A DNA stretch of 64,000 nt from Kineosporia succinea (GTDB lineage Bacteria; Actinomycetota; Actinomycetes; Actinomycetales; Kineosporiaceae). Where the stretch lies: assembly GCF_030811555.1 (NCBI RefSeq), contig NZ_JAUSQZ010000001.1:4151241-4215240 (forward strand), given 5' to 3'. This document shows positions 43,044 through 51,525 of this stretch, one piece after another. Under the pieces are notes generated by a model. The model was not told the DNA's origin. It saw only the letters and a program-made list of their open reading frames with translations, and searched no databases. The position numbers and the translations under genes are program-made. The stretch's first letter is position 1, and each line of letters opens with the position of its first letter.

Positions 43044-43739
43044 ATGGAGGCGACCGAGGTCCGCAAGCTCACCGAGCTCGAGGATCGGCACTGGTGGTAC
43101 CGCGAGCGCAGGCACCTGCTCGCCAAGGCCGTCGCCGACCTGGTGCCCGGCCGGGCGCTGGACGTAGGCGCGGCGGGTGGCGGTAACACCCGTGTGCTGC
43201 AGTCGCTGGGGTGGCAGGCCGCCGCCCTGGAGTACGGCCCGACCGGTGCGGAAGTGTGTGCCGCGCGCGGGATTCCGGTGCTGCGCGGCGACGCGACGGC
43301 CCTGCCGCTGGGCACCGGTTCGCTCGACCTGGTGGTGGCGTTCGACGTGCTCGAGCACCTCGACGACGACAAGGCCGCCGCGGCCGGGGTCTTCGACGCG
43401 CTGAAGCCGGGCGGTCATTTCCTGGTGGCGGTGCCGTGCGACCCGAAGCTGTGGTCGGCGCACGACGACGCGGTGGGCCATGTTCGTCGCTACACCCGGC
43501 CGACGCTCACGGATCTGTTGCTGGGTGCGGGTTTCGAGCTCGAGCCGATGACGAGCTGGAACGTGCTGATGCGTCCGCTGGTGAGCCTGCGGCGCCGCAG
43601 CAGCACCGGCAGCGACCTCGACAACCCGCCGGCGATCCTGAACAACGCGCTGCGGGCCGTGATCACCCTCGAGCGCTATCTGCCGGTCAAGCAGCTGCCC
43701 GGCGTCACGCTGCTGGTGCGGGCGAAGCGCCCGGCGTAA
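43044..43739 (+). CDS. Class I SAM-dependent methyltransferase
   Basis: A 231-residue methyltransferase of the UbiE/type-11 group. SAM-binding motif I is ALDVGAAGGGNTRVLQ near residue 32-47. Motif II DLVVAFDVLEHLDDD and a post-motif LKPGGHFLVAVPCD are also typical. The N-terminal HWWYRERRHLLAK is common in methyltransferases encoded near glycosyltransferase genes. A GAGGAG site precedes the ATG, 15 bases after proA. The substrate is unknown; a sugar or lipid-linked substrate is a guess. Its last 35 bases overlap the convergent STAND gene. Confidence 0.85.
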   Translation: MEATEVRKLTELEDRHWWYRERRHLLAKAVADLVPGRALDVGAAGGGNTRVLQSLGWQAAALEYGPTGAEVCAARGIPVLRGDATALPLGTGSLDLVVAFDVLEHLDDDKAAAAGVFDALKPGGHFLVAVPCDPKLWSAHDDAVGHVRRYTRPTLTDLLLGAGFELEPMTSWNVLMRPLVSLRRRSSTGSDLDNPPAILNNALRAVITLERYLPVKQLPGVTLLVRAKRPA

Positions 43740-46275
43740 GGCCCAGCTCCGCGAGCAGTTCCGCGCCGAGGGGATCGCCCAGGGCCACCCGGGTCATGGC
43801 CTCCTCGTAGCGGTCGCCCGCGAGCACCGCCGCCCGGAGCGCTTCGGCCAGCACGGCCGCAGCCTCCGGGAAGGCGTCCGGCGCCGAAGCGCCTGACACC
43901 AGCCGCCTCGGCCCGGCCGAAGCCCTCGAATCCGGCCCGGCCGAAGCGCCTGAGGTGCGCTTCGCCGATGCCTCCGCGGCCAGCAGCACCTCACCGAGTT
44001 CGCGGGTCGCGCCGATCCGCGAACCGCCCTCGCCCAGTTGCCCGGCCAGGTCGACGGCCTCGCGCAGCAGCTCCGCCGCCCGCCCGAACGAAAGACGCCG
44101 CGCCGCCGTCACTCCCAGCCCGCGCAGGGCGTCGATCCGGCCCACCGGGTAGGCGATCTCGTCGGCGATGCGCAGCGCGAGCCGGAACGACTCCTCGGCC
44201 TCGTCGAGCCGTCCGAGCTGTTCCTGCGCCAGCCCGAGGTTGGACAGCACGGCGTTCTCCCCGGCCCGGTCGCCGAGGTGACGCTGAATCTCCAGGCCCC
44301 GGAGCAGCGCGGTCTGGGCCGGTTCCGGCTCGCCCCGGTAGAGCAGCAGCGCGGCCAGGTTGTTCAGCGCCTTGCCGAGCCCGGGCCGGTCGCCGATCTC
44401 CTCCAGCAACGCCACGGCCTGCTCGTGACACGCTGCGGCGCGCGGGTAGTCGCCCAGCCGGCGGTGCACGATGCCGAGGTTGAACAGGGTGGCTCCCTCG
44501 CCGCTGCGGTTGCCGGCCTGCCGATGCAGTTCCAGGGCCGGCTCCAGGGCGTCGAGGGCCTGCGGGTAGCGGCCGCAGCGCCAGTGGATGATGCCGATGT
44601 TCTGCCGGGCCGAGGCCAGGCCCGCCCGGTCGCCGCACTCCTGGAAAAGGACTGCGGCCTCGCTGTGCTCGGCCAGCGCGGGGTCGAACCGGCCGCGCCG
44701 CCGGTGCACGAGACCGAGGCGGTCGAGGGCGCCCGCGCGCTCACCCGCGTCCGTCGCCGCCCGCAGGGCCAGGCCGTGCAGGGTCTCGGCGTCGTCGTAG
44801 TGGCCGCCGGCGTCGAGAAACGCGGCCAGGATCCCGGAGAGCTCCACGGCGTGTCGCCCGGAGACCCCGGCCACGGCCAGCAGGGTGGCGCGTTCGTCGG
44901 AGAGCCATTGCTGGCCGCGGTTCTTCGGGTCGGCGGCGGCCGAGGAGTAGGTGGCGGCGGCCCGGGCGTCGCGGCAGCAGACGTCGAACAGGCGTCGCGA
45001 CGCCTCGGGGGAGGTCTCGCCGAACTCCGTGGAGTACAAACGCAGCAGGTCGTGCATGCGGAACCGGTTGCCGGGCAGGCGTTCCAGCAGGTGGACGCGG
45101 GTCAGGGTGTCCGTGGCGGTGCGGGCCGTGCGCAGGTCGACCCCGAGCAGGGCGGCGCACCCGGCGAGCTGGAACCGGGACCCGGGATGCAGCGCCAGGC
45201 GCCGGAACAGCTGGGCGGGCAGCTCCTCGAGGTGCTCGTACGACCAGGAGAACACCGCCCGCACGCCGTCGAGCAGGTCGAGACCCCGCAGTTCGTCGGC
45301 CATCTCGGCGATCGACTCGCCCGGGCGGGAATCGATGAGCTCGCCCGCGATCCGCAGGGCGAGGGGCAGCCGGGCGCAGGTGCCGATCAGCTCGGCGACC
45401 GGCCCGGGCTCGGAGGTGACCCGCTCGCCGACGAGAGACGAGAGCAGGTCGTGCGCCTCGGCGTCCTTCATCAGATCAACCTCGAGACGCACGGCCCCGT
45501 AGTGCACCACGAGCTCGCCGAGGCTGTCGCGGCTGGTGACCACCGCCGCGCACCCGGCACTGCCGGGCAGGAGATCCTCGACCTGGGCCGCGGTGCGGGC
45601 GTTGTCGAGCATGACCAGGATCCGCCGCCCCGCCAGCAGCGAGCGGTACAGCCCCGCGCGCTCCCGAGACCCCTCGGGGACGGCGGCTTTTCCGGGGGAG
45701 AGGGCACGGATGAACTCGCCCAGCACGTCGTGCGCCGTCACCGCCGGGCCCGGGTGGTAGCCGTGCAGGTCGACGTAGAGCGTGCCGTCCGGATACCACT
45801 CGGCCCGGCGGTGGGCCCACTGCCGGGCCAGTGCGGTCTTGCCCACACCGGCGGTTCCGGTGAGCACGCCGATCGGTACGGCGGCCGGCGGCCCGGGTTC
45901 GAGCAGCTGGTCCAGGGCGCCGACCAGGGTGTCACGACCGGTGAATCCGTTGACGGCCGAGGGGGTCTGGCGCAGGAGGGCGGTAGGAACCGGAGGCCGT
46001 TCCACCGCGTCCGCCATCCCGCCCGTCGCCCTCAGCCAGAGCGCGTGGAACCGCGCCGGATCCGCCCCGAGCGCCTCGACCACCAGCTCGAGCAGCCCCC
46101 ACCGCGGCGGCCGGGGTTCGGAGAACACCGCCGACACCGTTGTCCGGCTGCACCCCACCTCCCGGGCCAGGTCGCGCAGGCTGGGGCGGCCGGCCCGGTG
46201 GTGTGCCTCGTGCAGGGCCTCGGACAACGTGCGCAGGTCTCCCGGAGGCAGTTCCGGCCTGGTCAGCACACCCAT
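43705..46275 (-). CDS. HTH / STAND-NTPase / TPR transcriptional regulator
   Basis: An 856-residue signal-transduction ATPase. An N-terminal XRE-like helix-turn-helix is at about residues 30-55 (SLRDLAREVGCSRTTVSAVF). The NB-ARC-type NTPase has Walker A GTAGVGKT at 140-147, Walker B RRILVMLDN and the GxP-like RLPLALRIAG. A C-terminal array of TPR repeats covers about 480-830, ending in two near-duplicate GASAGPDSRASAGP segments. Such AfsR/DnrI-relative proteins integrate a signal through TPRs and regulate adjacent genes. It is divergent from the matrixin operon, with three direct repeats in between. Confidence 0.88.
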   Translation of the reverse strand: MGVLTRPELPPGDLRTLSEALHEAHHRAGRPSLRDLAREVGCSRTTVSAVFSEPRPPRWGLLELVVEALGADPARFHALWLRATGGMADAVERPPVPTALLRQTPSAVNGFTGRDTLVGALDQLLEPGPPAAVPIGVLTGTAGVGKTALARQWAHRRAEWYPDGTLYVDLHGYHPGPAVTAHDVLGEFIRALSPGKAAVPEGSRERAGLYRSLLAGRRILVMLDNARTAAQVEDLLPGSAGCAAVVTSRDSLGELVVHYGAVRLEVDLMKDAEAHDLLSSLVGERVTSEPGPVAELIGTCARLPLALRIAGELIDSRPGESIAEMADELRGLDLLDGVRAVFSWSYEHLEELPAQLFRRLALHPGSRFQLAGCAALLGVDLRTARTATDTLTRVHLLERLPGNRFRMHDLLRLYSTEFGETSPEASRRLFDVCCRDARAAATYSSAAADPKNRGQQWLSDERATLLAVAGVSGRHAVELSGILAAFLDAGGHYDDAETLHGLALRAATDAGERAGALDRLGLVHRRRGRFDPALAEHSEAAVLFQECGDRAGLASARQNIGIIHWRCGRYPQALDALEPALELHRQAGNRSGEGATLFNLGIVHRRLGDYPRAAACHEQAVALLEEIGDRPGLGKALNNLAALLLYRGEPEPAQTALLRGLEIQRHLGDRAGENAVLSNLGLAQEQLGRLDEAEESFRLALRIADEIAYPVGRIDALRGLGVTAARRLSFGRAAELLREAVDLAGQLGEGGSRIGATRELGEVLLAAEASAKRTSGASAGPDSRASAGPRRLVSGASAPDAFPEAAAVLAEALRAAVLAGDRYEEAMTRVALGDPLGAELLAELGLTPGASPAPAA

Positions 46276-46286
46276 GGCAGTCCCGA

Positions 46287-46316
46287 TCCGTCAGTCTTCG
46301 TCAGGTTCCGTCAACC
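46287..46316. promoter_or_regulatory. Three 10-bp direct repeats, candidate STAND-regulator operator
   Basis: Units 46287-46296, 46297-46306 and 46307-46316 read TCCGTCAGTC, TTCGTCAGGT and TCCGTCAACC. They are spaced one helical turn apart, 12 bases upstream of the regulator start and about 70 bases upstream of the divergent operon. Short direct repeats at 10-11 bp spacing are typical of sites bound by HTH oligomers such as SARP/STAND regulators. Confidence 0.5.
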
Positions 46317-46387
46317 CGTGCCCGGGCCTTCGTAGCGTCGACGTCACCGGCCGCCAGGAGGGTGGCCGCCGAGAGATGGAGACTTCA

Positions 46388-46852
46388 ATGACCACCATCG
46401 ATACGTCTGCCCCGTCCAGGTTCGCCGGTGCCGCCAAGGTCTACGAGCTGCACACCGAGATCGCCCGGGCCGGTGGCCTGAACGCCTCGAAGTCCAACCT
46501 CAGCGAGCTCACGGCGGACACCGATGTCGCCCGGGAGCTGCTCGCGTTCCTGATCGGCTCGGGCCTGCTCAGCCAGCGTCAGGCCGAGGCGCTGTGGGAG
46601 CTGATCACCGGGGGCGGCGGATTCACCGACCTGCCGGAGATCCCGTTCGACGAGGGCCGTCCCGGTCCGTCCGTCTACGACCTGGTGCGGGCGTCCCTGG
46701 CCGCGCGGGCCGCTCAGGCCGAGGGCTCGGTGGACTCGATCGACAGTGTCCAGACCGTGGTCGAGGTGATCGTGGCGGTGGCCGAGGCGATCCAGACCGC
46801 GGGCGGGGCGGTTTCCGACGCGATCAGCTTCCTCGCCGGTCTGTTCAGCTGA
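46388..46852 (+). CDS. Hypothetical 154-residue protein, partner of the matrixin
   Basis: The protein begins MTTIDTSAPSRFAGAAK, has an amphipathic-helix-rich middle (VARELLAFLIGSGLLSQRQAEALWELITGG) and ends in a hydrophobic helix (VVEVIVAVAEAIQTAGGAVSDAISFLAGLF). No signal peptide or known family is visible. ATG 46388 follows GGAG; an ATG four codons earlier is also possible. It precedes the matrixin gene by 2 bases. The hydrophobic C-terminal helix could insert in a membrane or bind the protease, making it a possible substrate, chaperone or inhibitor; this is inference. Confidence 0.65.
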   Translation: MTTIDTSAPSRFAGAAKVYELHTEIARAGGLNASKSNLSELTADTDVARELLAFLIGSGLLSQRQAEALWELITGGGGFTDLPEIPFDEGRPGPSVYDLVRASLAARAAQAEGSVDSIDSVQTVVEVIVAVAEAIQTAGGAVSDAISFLAGLFS

Positions 46853-46854
46853 TC

Positions 46855-47586
46855 ATGACCGAGGATTCGGAGGTCCTGCGCTACCTCGAGCGGTTCGGGT
46901 ACCTGAGCCCGGGCCGTGAGCGCACCGACGACTCCACCGCGCTGGCCCTGGCCCGGTTCCAGGGCCGGCTCAACCTCCCGGTCACCGGTCTGCTCGACGA
47001 GAACACCCGGTCGGCGGTTGATTTCGATCGATGCGGAATGGTGGACGCGTCGGACGGCCTGGCGCTCAAGGTCTCCTGTCCGTGGGGGTCGGGGGAGCTG
47101 AGGTACGCGTTCGGCACGCCGTGTCACGACTACGAGGAAGCGTTCGACGCGGTGGAACGGGCCGTCGCGACCTGGGCCGCGGTGGTGCCGCTGGTGGTGA
47201 AACGGGTCGAGAACGCCGCCGACGCGGACGTTCTCGTCGAGTGGCGGCCCGCCGACGACCCCGATCACAGCATGGTCGGAAAGGTCCTGGCCCACGCCGA
47301 CTTTCCCGGTCAGTGCTGGAGCATCACCCCGGACCGGCCCAAGCCGCTGCATTTCGACGACTCCGAGCACATCTGGTGCGACGGCGCGATCCGTGGCGCG
47401 TTCGACGTCGAGACCGTGGCCCTGCACGAGTTCGGGCACCTGCTCGGGCTCACGCACGGCACGGTCGCCGGGTCGGTGATGTACCCGGCGATCAGCAGTC
47501 ACTACGTGCTGCGGGAGCTCCAGCCCGACGACCGTGAGCGGCTGGGGGTGCTCTACCCCTGGAGCACGTCTTCGGAGGAGTCGTAG
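46855..47586 (+). CDS. Matrixin (MMP-like) zinc metalloprotease with PG-binding-type propeptide
   Basis: A 243-residue protein. Residues 1-58 form a peptidoglycan-binding-like three-helix domain as in vertebrate MMP propeptides (YLERFGYLSPG; ALARFQGRLNLPVTGLLDENT). It ends in DRCGMVD at 58-64, which resembles the MMP cysteine switch PRCGxPD with Cys60. The catalytic domain has the zinc motif HEFGHLLGLTH (191-201) and the Met-turn SVMYP near 209. No signal peptide or membrane helix is present. Its 3' end overlaps the convergent glycosyltransferase gene by 34 bases. Confidence 0.87.
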   Translation: MTEDSEVLRYLERFGYLSPGRERTDDSTALALARFQGRLNLPVTGLLDENTRSAVDFDRCGMVDASDGLALKVSCPWGSGELRYAFGTPCHDYEEAFDAVERAVATWAAVVPLVVKRVENAADADVLVEWRPADDPDHSMVGKVLAHADFPGQCWSITPDRPKPLHFDDSEHIWCDGAIRGAFDVETVALHEFGHLLGLTHGTVAGSVMYPAISSHYVLRELQPDDRERLGVLYPWSTSSEES

Positions 47587-48512
47587 GCGACGTGGTAGGT
47601 CGGGCGCCCCTGCAACTGGGTGTAGAGGCGCCCGACGTACTCGCCCATGATTCCCAGGCACAGCAGCTGCACGGCGCCGACCCCGGCGACCACCAGGAAC
47701 GTGGACGTCCAGCCGGGAAGCGTGTGATCGGTGACGAAGGCCCCGAACGCCACGGCGAACAGCAGAGCCGTGACCGCGGCGCCACCCAGCCCGAACCAGG
47801 TGGCCAGGCGCAGCGGGGCGATCGAGAAACCGGTGAGGCTGTCGACCGACAGCCGGATCATCCGGGCCAGCGGGTACTTGGTGGTGCCGGCGGCGCGTTC
47901 CTCCCGCCGGTACTCCACCTGGGTGCTGGGGAAGCCGAGGGCCGGGATGACCAGGCGCAGCACCCGGTTCTGGGCGGGCAGCCGGTTCACCGCGTCGACC
48001 GTGGCGCGGGACATCAGCCGGAAGTCGCCGGCGTCGGCGGGCACGTGGTGCCCGACCAGGCGCCGGATCAGCCGGTAGTAGACGTTGGCCGTGTGCCGCT
48101 TGAACATCGAGTCGGTGGTGCGGTCGTTGCGCACCCCGTAGACCACGTCGGCGCTGCGCTCCTGGGCGGCGGCCAGCATGGCGGCGATGGTCTCGGGCGG
48201 GTCCTGCAGGTCGGCGTCGATCGTGGCGACCCACTGGCCGCGGGCCCGCATCAGCCCGGCCGAGAGAGCGGCCTGGTGACCGGCGTTGGCACGCAGCCGC
48301 ACGATCCGCAGCTGCTCCCAGTCGCGCCGGGACTTCTCGAGCAGGGCGGGGGTGGTGTCGCGGCTGCCGTCGTCGACGACGAGCACCTCGTAGGTCTCGC
48401 CGAGGTCGTCGAGCACGGGCCGCAGGCGCTCGACGAAGAGGCCGATGACGGCTTCCTCGTCGAACATCGGCACGACCACACTCAGGTGCGGCGGCACGGC
48501 TGGGGGATTCAT
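47553..48512 (-). CDS. Family 2 glycosyltransferase with two C-terminal membrane helices
   Basis: A 319-residue GT-A enzyme of the DPM1/GtrB/ArnC-like group that transfers sugar to polyprenyl phosphate. The N-terminal LSVVVPMFDEEAVI, the VVDDGSRDTT nucleotide-binding stretch and the metal-binding DADLQDPPE near 97 are visible. Two C-terminal helices (about 235-260 and 270-295) anchor it. ATG 48512 follows GGAGGGG. It probably supplies a lipid-linked sugar for cell-envelope glycans. Confidence 0.9.
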   Translation of the reverse strand: MNPPAVPPHLSVVVPMFDEEAVIGLFVERLRPVLDDLGETYEVLVVDDGSRDTTPALLEKSRRDWEQLRIVRLRANAGHQAALSAGLMRARGQWVATIDADLQDPPETIAAMLAAAQERSADVVYGVRNDRTTDSMFKRHTANVYYRLIRRLVGHHVPADAGDFRLMSRATVDAVNRLPAQNRVLRLVIPALGFPSTQVEYRREERAAGTTKYPLARMIRLSVDSLTGFSIAPLRLATWFGLGGAAVTALLFAVAFGAFVTDHTLPGWTSTFLVVAGVGAVQLLCLGIMGEYVGRLYTQLQGRPTYHVAYDSSEDVLQG

Positions 48513-48648
48513 CCCCTCCAGCCTAGTGGCCCGGGACGGTGACGCGTTTCCCCGGGCCCGTGGGGTGTCCGCGCCCGTCGCGCCCCGGCATGGCACACTC
48601 GGAGCCTGCCCGGGACGATCACCCCGGCACCCCGTTCGATGAGAGGTC

Positions 48649-48816
48649 ATGACGATGTTCGTCCCCACCGCGCTGGTCGCGGCCGCGACCGAGGCCGCCG
48701 AGGAACACCACGAGCTGCCGCTGGACAACTGGGTCTACCCGGTCATCGCGGGCGTTCTCTTCTTCGCGCTGTTCCTGCTGACGTACGCGTTCCGGAACGT
48801 CTCGCACAACCACTGA
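48649..48816 (+). CDS. Small single-pass membrane protein upstream of nadD
   Basis: A 55-residue protein, [20 protein letters not shown] at the start, with one hydrophobic helix ([20 protein letters not shown]) and a short tail SHNH. ATG 48649 follows GAGAGG. It ends 4 bases before nadD, so it is probably cotranscribed. Small membrane proteins at this position are common in actinobacteria; function is unknown. Confidence 0.75.
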   Translation: MTMFVPTALVAAATEAAEEHHELPLDNWVYPVIAGVLFFALFLLTYAFRNVSHNH

Positions 48817-48820
48817 CGAC

Positions 48821-49432
48821 ATGGGTGAACCCAGCGCCGCCGCCGGGCGGCGGCGCATCGGCGTGATGGGTGGCACCTTCGACCCGATCCACCACGGTCA
48901 CCTGGTGGCGGCGTCGGAGGTGGGCAGCCGCTTCGGGCTGGACGAGGTGGTCTTCGTGCCCACCGGCGAGCCCTGGCAGAAGGTGGACGACCGCCGGGTC
49001 AGCCCGGCGGAGCACCGCTACCTGATGACGGTCATCGCGACCGCCTCGAACCCGGGCTTCACGGTGAGCCGCGTCGACATCGACCGTGGCGGGCCGACGT
49101 ACACCACCGACACCCTGCGCGATCTCGCGGTGGAACACCCCGACGCCGACCTGTACTTCATCACCGGCGCCGACGCCCTCACGGCCATCCTGGGCTGGAA
49201 GAACCCGGACGAACTGTTCCGGCTGGCGTACTTCATCGGCGTCACCCGGCCCGGCCACCGGCTGGACTCCTCCGGGCTGCCGGCCGACCGCATCAGCCTG
49301 CTCGAGGTGCCCGCCCTGGCCATCTCGTCCACCGACTGCCGCGACCGCGTCGCCGACGGTGAGCCGGTCTGGTACCTGGTGCCCGACGGCGTCGTGCAGT
49401 ACATCAACAAGCACCGTCTCTACCGCGCGTGA
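48821..49432 (+). CDS. nadD: Nicotinate-nucleotide adenylyltransferase
   Basis: A 203-residue NAD-synthesis enzyme that joins ATP and nicotinate mononucleotide. The nucleotidyltransferase motif [11 protein letters not shown] is at about residues 17-27, and the C-terminal [20 protein letters not shown] contains the SSTxxR-type motif. The [10 protein letters not shown] substrate loop is also present. It heads the conserved nadD-rsfS-phosphatase unit. Confidence 0.96.
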   Translation: MGEPSAAAGRRRIGVMGGTFDPIHHGHLVAASEVGSRFGLDEVVFVPTGEPWQKVDDRRVSPAEHRYLMTVIATASNPGFTVSRVDIDRGGPTYTTDTLRDLAVEHPDADLYFITGADALTAILGWKNPDELFRLAYFIGVTRPGHRLDSSGLPADRISLLEVPALAISSTDCRDRVADGEPVWYLVPDGVVQYINKHRLYRA

Positions 49433-49468
49433 ATCCCGGTCTGCCGCAATCGTGAGAAGGTTGGGCAC

Positions 49469-49903
49469 GTGACCGCGTCAGACCGTGCCATCGACCTCGC
49501 GACCCGCGCCGCCCGTGCGGCGTCGGAAAAGCTCGCCACCGACATCGTCGCCATCGACGTCAGTGATCACCTGGTGATCACCGACACCTTCCTGGTGGCC
49601 TCGGCGAACAACGAGCGCCAGGTGAAGTCGGTCGTCGACGGCGTGGAGGAGGAGCTGCTCAAGGCGGGCGCCAAGCCGATCCGCCGTGAGGGCCAGCAGG
49701 AGGGCCGCTGGGTCCTGCTCGACTTCGGCGACATCGTGGTGCACGTGCAGCACGTGGAGGAGCGCGAGTTCTACTCGCTCGAGCGTCTCTGGAAGGACTG
49801 CCCGGTCATCGAGCTGCCCGAGGAGATCAACGCCGACGCCAAGACCTCGCTGACCGAGCGCTGGGGCATCACCGAGGACACGAGCGCCCAGGACGAGGCG
49901 TGA
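49469..49903 (+). CDS. rsfS: Ribosome silencing factor
   Basis: A 144-residue RsfS/YbeB/Iojap-family protein that binds L14 and keeps 50S subunits from joining 30S in poor nutrition. Typical segments are DIVAIDVSDHLVITDTFLVA, NERQVKSVVDGVEEEL and WVLLDFGDIVVHVQHVEERE. The GTG start is 36 bases after nadD, and the stop overlaps the phosphatase GTG (GTGA). Confidence 0.95.
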   Translation: MTASDRAIDLATRAARAASEKLATDIVAIDVSDHLVITDTFLVASANNERQVKSVVDGVEEELLKAGAKPIRREGQQEGRWVLLDFGDIVVHVQHVEEREFYSLERLWKDCPVIELPEEINADAKTSLTERWGITEDTSAQDEA

Positions 49904-50511
49904 CGGCCAACCGGGTCATCCTGGTTCGCCACGGCCGCACCACCTGGAACGCCACCGCCCGCTTCCAGGGCCAGACCGACGTGCCGCTCGACGACGTCGG
50001 CCTGGGCCAGGCCCAGCGCACCGCCGAGGCGCTGTACGACCAGCTGGTCGGCACCGAGGTGCGCATCGTCTCGTCCGACCTCTCCCGCGCCGCCCAGACC
50101 GCGCGCGCCCTGGCCACCAAGCTGCACGTGGAGATCGAGCTCGACCCGCGTCTGCGGGAGATCTCGGCCGGTGAGTGGGAGGGCCGCACCCGCGACGAGA
50201 TCATCATGGCCTGGCCCGAGGACTTCGAGTCCTGGCGGATGGGCCGCGACGTGCGCATCGGCACCACCGGCGAGAAGCGTTCCGAGGCCGCCGACCGGTG
50301 CGCCGCCGCGATTCTCGAGGCCGAGAAGGCGATGGACCACGGCACCCTGGTCTGCGTCTCGCACGGCGGTGCACTGCGCGGGGCGATCTTCTCGTTGCTC
50401 GGCACGCCCGACTGGCCCTGGAACGCGCTCGAGGGCCTGCGCAACGCGCACTGGGCCGAGCTGCAGAACACCGAGCGGGGCTGGCGGCTGAGCCGCTACA
50501 ACGTCTCCTGA
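49900..50511 (+). CDS. Histidine phosphatase family protein (phosphoglycerate-mutase-like)
   Basis: A 203-residue histidine phosphatase. The catalytic LVRHGRTTWNATARFQG is at the N-terminus, and the second His motif is VCVSHGGALRG near 148-158. The mycobacterial gene at this position (gpgP) encodes glucosyl-3-phosphoglycerate phosphatase, so a related role in polysaccharide synthesis is possible. The GTG overlaps the rsfS stop. Confidence 0.9.
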   Translation: MTANRVILVRHGRTTWNATARFQGQTDVPLDDVGLGQAQRTAEALYDQLVGTEVRIVSSDLSRAAQTARALATKLHVEIELDPRLREISAGEWEGRTRDEIIMAWPEDFESWRMGRDVRIGTTGEKRSEAADRCAAAILEAEKAMDHGTLVCVSHGGALRGAIFSLLGTPDWPWNALEGLRNAHWAELQNTERGWRLSRYNVS

Positions 50512-50608
50512 AGCTTCTCGGTCAGTGCTCACACCTGCCCCTCGCAGATCGGCCGGCAGCGCTTGAGCGCCACCGCCTGATCCATCTCGAGGCTCTCCCA
50601 GGCCAGCA

Positions 50609-51190
50609 ATGGTGGACGTGGTGGTCAACGCGTCGGGGATCGAGGACGCCCGTCCCGGGTCGGCCGTCGGGTCGGTGCCGCTCGTGGAGATCCCGGCGAC
50701 GGCCGCCTACCTGGACGAGCTCCGGGCCACCGGCGGGCCGGTCCTGATCGGCGTCGACCTGTACCACCCGGCTGAGGGTGGCCAGGTGCGCAACCTCACG
50801 TCCGGCCTGCGGGAGGGAGGTCGCCGCTACCTGCGGGCCGACTTCCCCGACCATCTCCTGGTCGGCGGGCCCCGGCGGATCCAGGTGCGCACCTACCTGA
50901 CCCTGAGTTCGGGCCTGGCCACCACGTCCCTCGGTCTGGTGGCCCATATGCCCTGGTTGCGTGGAGTGATCGCGCGCTCGCCGCACCTCGGCTCGAGCGA
51001 CTGGCACGTGATCGCGGTGAACCGCCGCACCCGGCAGCGGCTGAGCGCCTCGGGCACCGGACAGTCCTACGCCACGGGCGTTCTCACGGCCCTGATGGCG
51101 GAGGGTGTGGCGACGTCGAGGCCGTCCGGGCCGGTCACGGCTGATGCGGTGATCACGCTCGAGGACGCGCTCGGGGGCCTCGATTTGTAG
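50609..51190 (+). pseudogene. Remnant of a saccharopine-dehydrogenase-like gene
   Basis: The 193-codon frame starts inside a recognisable family segment: VDVVVNASG...PLVEIPATAAYLDEL corresponds to the end of the Rossmann half. Later pieces (VRTYLTLSSGLATT; MPWLRGVIARSPHLGSSDWH; GTGQSYATGVLTALMAEGVA) match the family's C-terminal half. The N-terminal GxGxxG part is absent, and the middle is shortened between LIGVDLYHPA and the C-terminal part. No good ribosome-binding site precedes ATG 50609. I read it as a decayed, internally deleted gene; a short functional protein is not excluded. Confidence 0.6.
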
Positions 51191-51215
51191 TTGCACCCCT
51201 GTCTTGCGATAAAGT
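51185..51215 (+). promoter_or_regulatory. Candidate promoter of the first tRNA-Ala
   Basis: TTGTAG (51185-51190) and TAAAGT (51210-51215) are 19 bases apart and lie about 50 bases upstream of the tRNA. The -10 fits the TAnnnT rule; spacing is slightly long. Confidence 0.35.
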
Positions 51216-51265
51216 TTCACAGCACCGAACGGGAGGGGAAACCTTCTCGGCGCGGTGAACGGTAA

Positions 51266-51340
<75 letters not shown>

Positions 51341-51342
51341 GA

Positions 51343-51379
51343 CGCAGAGGGCCCGGTCATAGCGACCGGGCCCTCTGCG
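51343..51379 (+). terminator. Strong terminator after tRNA-Ala copy 1
   Basis: A perfect 16-bp stem (51343-51358 with 51364-51379) with an ATAGC loop, followed by GTTTGT, starting 4 bases past the tRNA. Confidence 0.85.
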
Positions 51380-51525
51380 GTTTGTCCAGGCCGCGTACCG
51401 CCCTGAGGCCGGCCGAGGTCTTCGCCGCGGGGAGATTCTGCGCACCGCACTCGCTCAGGCGGGCTGACGACAGGCTCGGGCCGCCTGGGGGCGGGGCTCG
51501 CCCAAGGGTGGACGCGGCGGCGCAC

